A stretch of DNA of 64,000 nucleotides from Gemmatimonadota bacterium (GTDB lineage Bacteria; Latescibacterota; UBA2968; UBA8231): positions 10,572 to 74,571 of the forward strand of contig JAPPEF010000114.1 of NCBI GenBank assembly GCA_028875335.1, given 5' to 3'. Made by a program: the position numbers and the translations under genes. Position 1 is the first letter of the stretch; every line of letters begins with the position of its first letter. The notes below the pieces were generated by a model that was not told where the DNA came from, made no database searches, and saw nothing but the letters and a program-made list of their open reading frames with translations. Positions 61,533 through 64,000 of the stretch are shown here, piece after piece.

Positions 61533-62308
61533 GCGGCTCCTCCGAGAATGCGCTCTAGATTGCCCGCGGTCAAAGCCGCGAGCGCGTCGTCGTCAATGGC
61601 CAAATGGTGCAGGTAAAAGAGCATCGACCCCATGGCGTAGCGCGGATAATAGGACCCGTAGAGGAAGCGCTCCACGCCAAATTCGCCGATCAGAGACTCG
61701 ATACCGCCCAGATTCTCAAAGCGGCTCAGTTCCATCGCCGCTTGGGGCAGTGCCCTGAGCAGGGGGCGCAAGGCGAGGGAATGTACGTAGTGAGCGCCGA
61801 GGAGCACTGCTTGTAAATCTGGAAAGCGGCGCAGAGTCTCCATGACTTCGGCGACCGGGGTGTCGGCCAGCGAAATCCACAGGGGGATGCGCTCGGCTGC
61901 TAGCCAGGCGAGCAACTCGCCGTAGATCCAGTCGGCAAAGGGGACGCGGCTCGCCTCGGTGTTGTGCAGGCGGACGCTGCGGACCTCTCCCTCGGCGTGG
62001 AGCGCGCGCAGTTGTGCCAACGAGTCCGCGCTCGGTCCGGCGACCCATTGGGGGACGAGTCCGTCGCCAAGCCAAGCGCGCAGGGCTTCGTTGCCCTCAA
62101 TCGCGCTGAGGGTTTCGCCTTGGAGGTGGTAGATCAGGCCGCGCTCCACGCCGTGGCGCTGCATTTCCGTCCGCAGGCCGGCCACATCGGCAAACGGCGA
62201 GGGCCGGTCGTGGCAGTGGCCGACGCCGATGTTGGCGTCGAAGACTGGGACGCGGGCGCGAAAGCTCAACTGCCCGCTGTTTTGCGTTGAGATCGATTGT
62301 GATGCCAT
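61529..62308 (-). CDS. Degenerate amidohydrolase-like protein lacking metal ligands
   Basis: 259 aa with amidohydrolase barrel features (L-W-I-S-L-A-D-T-P, then V-L-L-G-A-H-Y-V, then E-F-G-V-E-R-F-L-Y-G-S-Y-Y-P-R-Y-A) but without the active-site set. The N-terminal HxH is replaced by D-A-N-I-G-V-G-H, and the terminal G-S-D-x-P is G-S-Y-Y-P. It is probably catalytically inactive or uses other chemistry. It lies five bases after the PhyH gene and overlaps the intact amidohydrolase by four, so it may act as a non-catalytic partner subunit. Pairs of an intact and a degenerate copy are plausible for a heterodimer (inference). Confidence 0.75.
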   Translation of the reverse strand: MASQSISTQNSGQLSFRARVPVFDANIGVGHCHDRPSPFADVAGLRTEMQRHGVERGLIYHLQGETLSAIEGNEALRAWLGDGLVPQWVAGPSADSLAQLRALHAEGEVRSVRLHNTEASRVPFADWIYGELLAWLAAERIPLWISLADTPVAEVMETLRRFPDLQAVLLGAHYVHSLALRPLLRALPQAAMELSRFENLGGIESLIGEFGVERFLYGSYYPRYAMGSMLFYLHHLAIDDDALAALTAGNLERILGGAA

Positions 62309-62313
62309 GGGAT

Positions 62314-63153
62314 TTAGTCGATGTTTTCGCGCTTTTTGACGATGTCTTTGTATTCGAAGTACGGAGCCAATTCGATCAGGTCAATGGTCTCGGGGTCGAG
62401 CCGCTGGCGAATGGCGTCTGGAAAGGGGCGGCGCTGGCCGGTGAGCATGTGCTGGACGTTGTAGCGCAGAATGAGGAAGCGGCGGTCGCGATCGCGGGGC
62501 TTCCAAGTGAGCGCGCCGTGCATGAGGTGCTCGGGCATGATGACCACATCGCCAGCGCGGGCGCAGACATTGTGGACGCCCGGGGGCACGGTGTCGGCGA
62601 CGTAGTCCCTGTCCTCGTCGTCTTCGGCTCCTGGATAAAACATCGCTCGGGGCCGGGCAAAGTGGGCCTTGTGCGAGCCGGGCAAGATGATGAGGCCGCC
62701 ATCGCCGGGGAAGACATCGCTTAAATAAAAAAAGAAAATAAAATCCGTGCAGCGGACCTTGCCGTCTTCGATGTAATAGCGCCGCACATCGGGCCGTTTG
62801 GACGGCTGCCATCCGGCGTGCAGGTAGTGGAAGCTGTGGCCGTGGCGGTTGTAGCCGAGGGTACCGCCGGTGAAGCGCGGCCGGCGGTCGGTGAGTTCCA
62901 TGAGGATCGGCCAAGTCGTCGGATGCCGGGTGAGCACTTCGAGGCTTTTGTCAAAGGCAAAGCCGTGCTGGTAGCCGGTGATAGTACTGCGCTCGAGGTC
63001 TGCGCCGAATTCGGGCGGCCACTCTTCGGGCGGCATGTTGATATAGCGGTCGGCTGCCGCTTGCGCGGGCGCGAGTTCCTCTGGGCTGAGCACGTTGCGC
63101 AAGTGGAGGTAGCCGGTTAAGTCGAAGTAGTAACGTTGGTCGGGTGTCATCAT
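62314..63153 (-). CDS. Phytanoyl-CoA dioxygenase (PhyH) family protein
   Basis: 279 aa, full length for the family. PhyH features: F-D-L-T-G-Y-L-H-L-R-N-V-L at the N-terminus, G-D-G-G-L-I-I-L-P-G-S-H-K-A-H in the core, H-L-M-H-G-A-L-T-W for the distal His, and R-R-F-L-I-L-R-Y-N for the 2-oxoglutarate-binding Arg. The usual H-x-D dyad expected before the P-G-S-H motif is not evident; the corresponding stretch reads H-Y-L-H-A-G-W or C-T-D-F. Members hydroxylate diverse small molecules with Fe(II) and 2-oxoglutarate; if the dyad is truly absent the metal site may be altered. It is the first gene of a three-gene minus-strand operon. Such genes are highly expanded in this kind of phylum. Confidence 0.8.
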   Translation of the reverse strand: MMTPDQRYYFDLTGYLHLRNVLSPEELAPAQAAADRYINMPPEEWPPEFGADLERSTITGYQHGFAFDKSLEVLTRHPTTWPILMELTDRRPRFTGGTLGYNRHGHSFHYLHAGWQPSKRPDVRRYYIEDGKVRCTDFIFFFYLSDVFPGDGGLIILPGSHKAHFARPRAMFYPGAEDDEDRDYVADTVPPGVHNVCARAGDVVIMPEHLMHGALTWKPRDRDRRFLILRYNVQHMLTGQRRPFPDAIRQRLDPETIDLIELAPYFEYKDIVKKRENID

Positions 63154-63216
63154 GGGGTTGGGCTTTTGTTTGGGCGGGATAAGATAGCCGTTTCAACAGC
63201 GCCGTTCAAGTGCATC

Positions 63217-63480
63217 TCACTGGAACACGATCCCGCCTAGATAATTATTTTGCATTCCGGTCACATAGTCGATGAGCACCCAAGTCTCCGCTACGACGGC
63301 CTTACCTAGAACCAGTCCTAAGAAGAAGAGCTTGAGGCGATTGAAGAGCGTCAGTCCTCCGTATTTGAGCACTGTGCTTTTGATGAACTAGGCGATGAAG
63401 ACGCTGAACCACATCTTGCCGAAGACGCAACTGACCGGAAACCCCAGCGAGTGGAAGGGCCACCACAGAAATCGATACTT
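63217..63480 (-). pseudogene. C-terminal remnant of a DUF6784/DUF6785-type membrane protein
   Basis: Read on the minus strand, this gives R-F-L-W-W-P-F-H-S-L-G-F, then W-F-S-V-F-I-A, an in-frame TAG at 63385-63387 where a Trp would be expected, then F-I-K-S-T-V-L-K-Y-G-G-L-T-L-F, then F-F-L-G-L-V-L-G-K, and W-V-L-I-D-Y-V-T-G-M before a natural TGA at 63217. This is the terminal signature of the DUF6784/6785 permease-like proteins common in these phyla, recognised by pattern only. The N-terminal bulk is missing: homology stops near 63480 where the DNA turns AT-rich. A nonsense mutation plus truncation makes it a pseudogene. Confidence 0.65.
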
Positions 63481-63582
63481 CAGAGAAAGAGATTTAGAAG
63501 AAGCAAAATGAAGCTGCAAAGAATAAAAAGAGAGATCATAGGTGGTTATTATTTGGTAGATAGAAGGCATATAGATTTAACT

Positions 63583-64000
63583 TTAAGAATGATCTGGATC
63601 TTTAGCAGCGGATTCTAAATCTTTTAAAAACATTAGAGATAATTCCGATTCCCCTTCAGAACCTACTTGCATCCAATCTATCTCTCTAATAATTCTTTTC
63701 TTCTTAACGTGATCCTTTCCAAAAACTGTTTCATAAGAGAGACTCAATCTACAACTTTCCAAAAAATAATGCCAAGTGGTCGGATTAGATTTATAATCAA
63801 TACTGACCTCTTCTCCAGATAAAATCTCAGGTACCGCAAACCCAGTCTGATTGAAATCTAAAATCTTCCCATTCAAAACTATTTCTCCTTTTAAGTTATG
63901 ACAACTACCTTTACCAATATTCTTAATGACCAATTGTCTATTCTCCTCCAAAAGAACCAAATAAGGAGAGTGATTTAATCTAAAATTCTTTCTCGAATAA
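63583..64000 (-). CDS. Partial hypothetical protein in AT-rich DNA
   Basis: An open frame on the minus strand running off the window, with no stop before 64000, so the N-terminus is missing (about 138 residues visible). Beta-rich sequence: L-V-I-K-N-I-G-K-G-S-C-H-N-L-K-G-E-I, then F-A-V-P-E-I-L-S-G-E-E-V-S-I-D-Y, then L-S-L-S-Y-E-T-V-F-G-K-D-H, then a Lys/Arg-rich stretch and an acidic C-terminus. It looks like the C-terminal beta-sandwich of a membrane-anchored hypothetical protein; I do not know the family. GC content is far below that of all other genes here and codon use is A/T-ending, indicating foreign DNA. The AT-rich 63481-63582 stretch holds no other gene. Confidence 0.55.
   Translation of the reverse strand, partial: YSRKNFRLNHSPYLVLLEENRQLVIKNIGKGSCHNLKGEIVLNGKILDFNQTGFAVPEILSGEEVSIDYKSNPTTWHYFLESCRLSLSYETVFGKDHVKKKRIIREIDWMQVGSEGESELSLMFLKDLESAAKDPDHS

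Noticed and set aside
1..64000. tRNA or rRNA genes
   Set aside because: No cloverleaf with a conserved TTCGA-type arm or rRNA sequence was recognised by eye; a covariance-model scan would settle it.

Overview
The window looks like chromosomal DNA of an uncultured Gram-negative bacterium of the FCB group, most plausibly Latescibacterota or a relative such as Poribacteria. This is inferred from gene content, not from a marker gene. The supporting features are FlgD-type / type IX-like C-terminal tails on secreted proteins, FG-GAP and ASPIC/UnbV proteins, SUMF1-fold lipoproteins, a PhyH-amidohydrolase cluster, many lipoproteins and TPR proteins, and high GC. I see no rRNA, tRNA, CRISPR array, phage or autonomous transposase gene.

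Layout. 1-1.2 kb: 3' end of a TPR gene. 1.2-4.3 kb: a secreted protein with a type-A-like tail, with its own sigma70-like promoter and terminator, then a TolB-like PD40 protein. 4.4-30.6 kb: about 26 kb of plus-strand, tightly packed envelope genes. In order these are a discoidin/FlgD-tail surface protein (Q1), three paralogous large putative outer-membrane proteins (P1-P3, with a Xre-RES toxin-antitoxin pair between P2 and P3), an AgmX/PglI-tailed lipoprotein, an UnbV lipoprotein, two SUMF1-fold lipoproteins flanking an SGNH-TPR protein, Q2, a 1084-aa TPR protein, a TonB-like anchored DUF4159 protein and a second AgmX-tailed lipoprotein. 30.7-32.3 kb: a minus-strand secreted protein. 32.5-39.7 kb: two alkaline-phosphatase-superfamily enzymes, a small RHH-like protein, a membrane protein and an FG-GAP protein with a type-A-like tail. 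39.8-45.8 kb: DUF433/DUF5615 toxin-antitoxin, an orphan peptide-binding lipoprotein, a SurA-like PPIase lipoprotein and an ATPase-nuclease. 45.9-59.7 kb: a second surface cluster, Q3-P4-TPR lipoprotein-Q4-Q5-P5. 59.8-63.2 kb: a CBM9-like secreted protein, a strong bidirectional terminator and a minus-strand PhyH/amidohydrolase operon. 63.2-64 kb: a broken membrane-protein gene abutting AT-rich DNA with an unrelated partial ORF.

Main interest. Five Q proteins (discoidin-like domain plus a C-terminal domain with an FSPNGDG-type motif ending in -V[AV]Y) and five P proteins (about 890-940 aa with an Asp-rich, calcium-loop-like cassette before a beta-strand-rich C-terminus) recur in a fixed order with Q directly upstream of P. 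This resembles Bacteroidota SprB/SprF (type-B cargo plus dedicated barrel) but uses a barrel family I do not recognise. It may be an undescribed surface-export or adhesion system, possibly with the TonB-like/AgmX/TPR proteins as an envelope-spanning energy module. Two families of short non-autonomous elements have also inserted at gene junctions of these operons, several exactly at a stop codon with target duplications.
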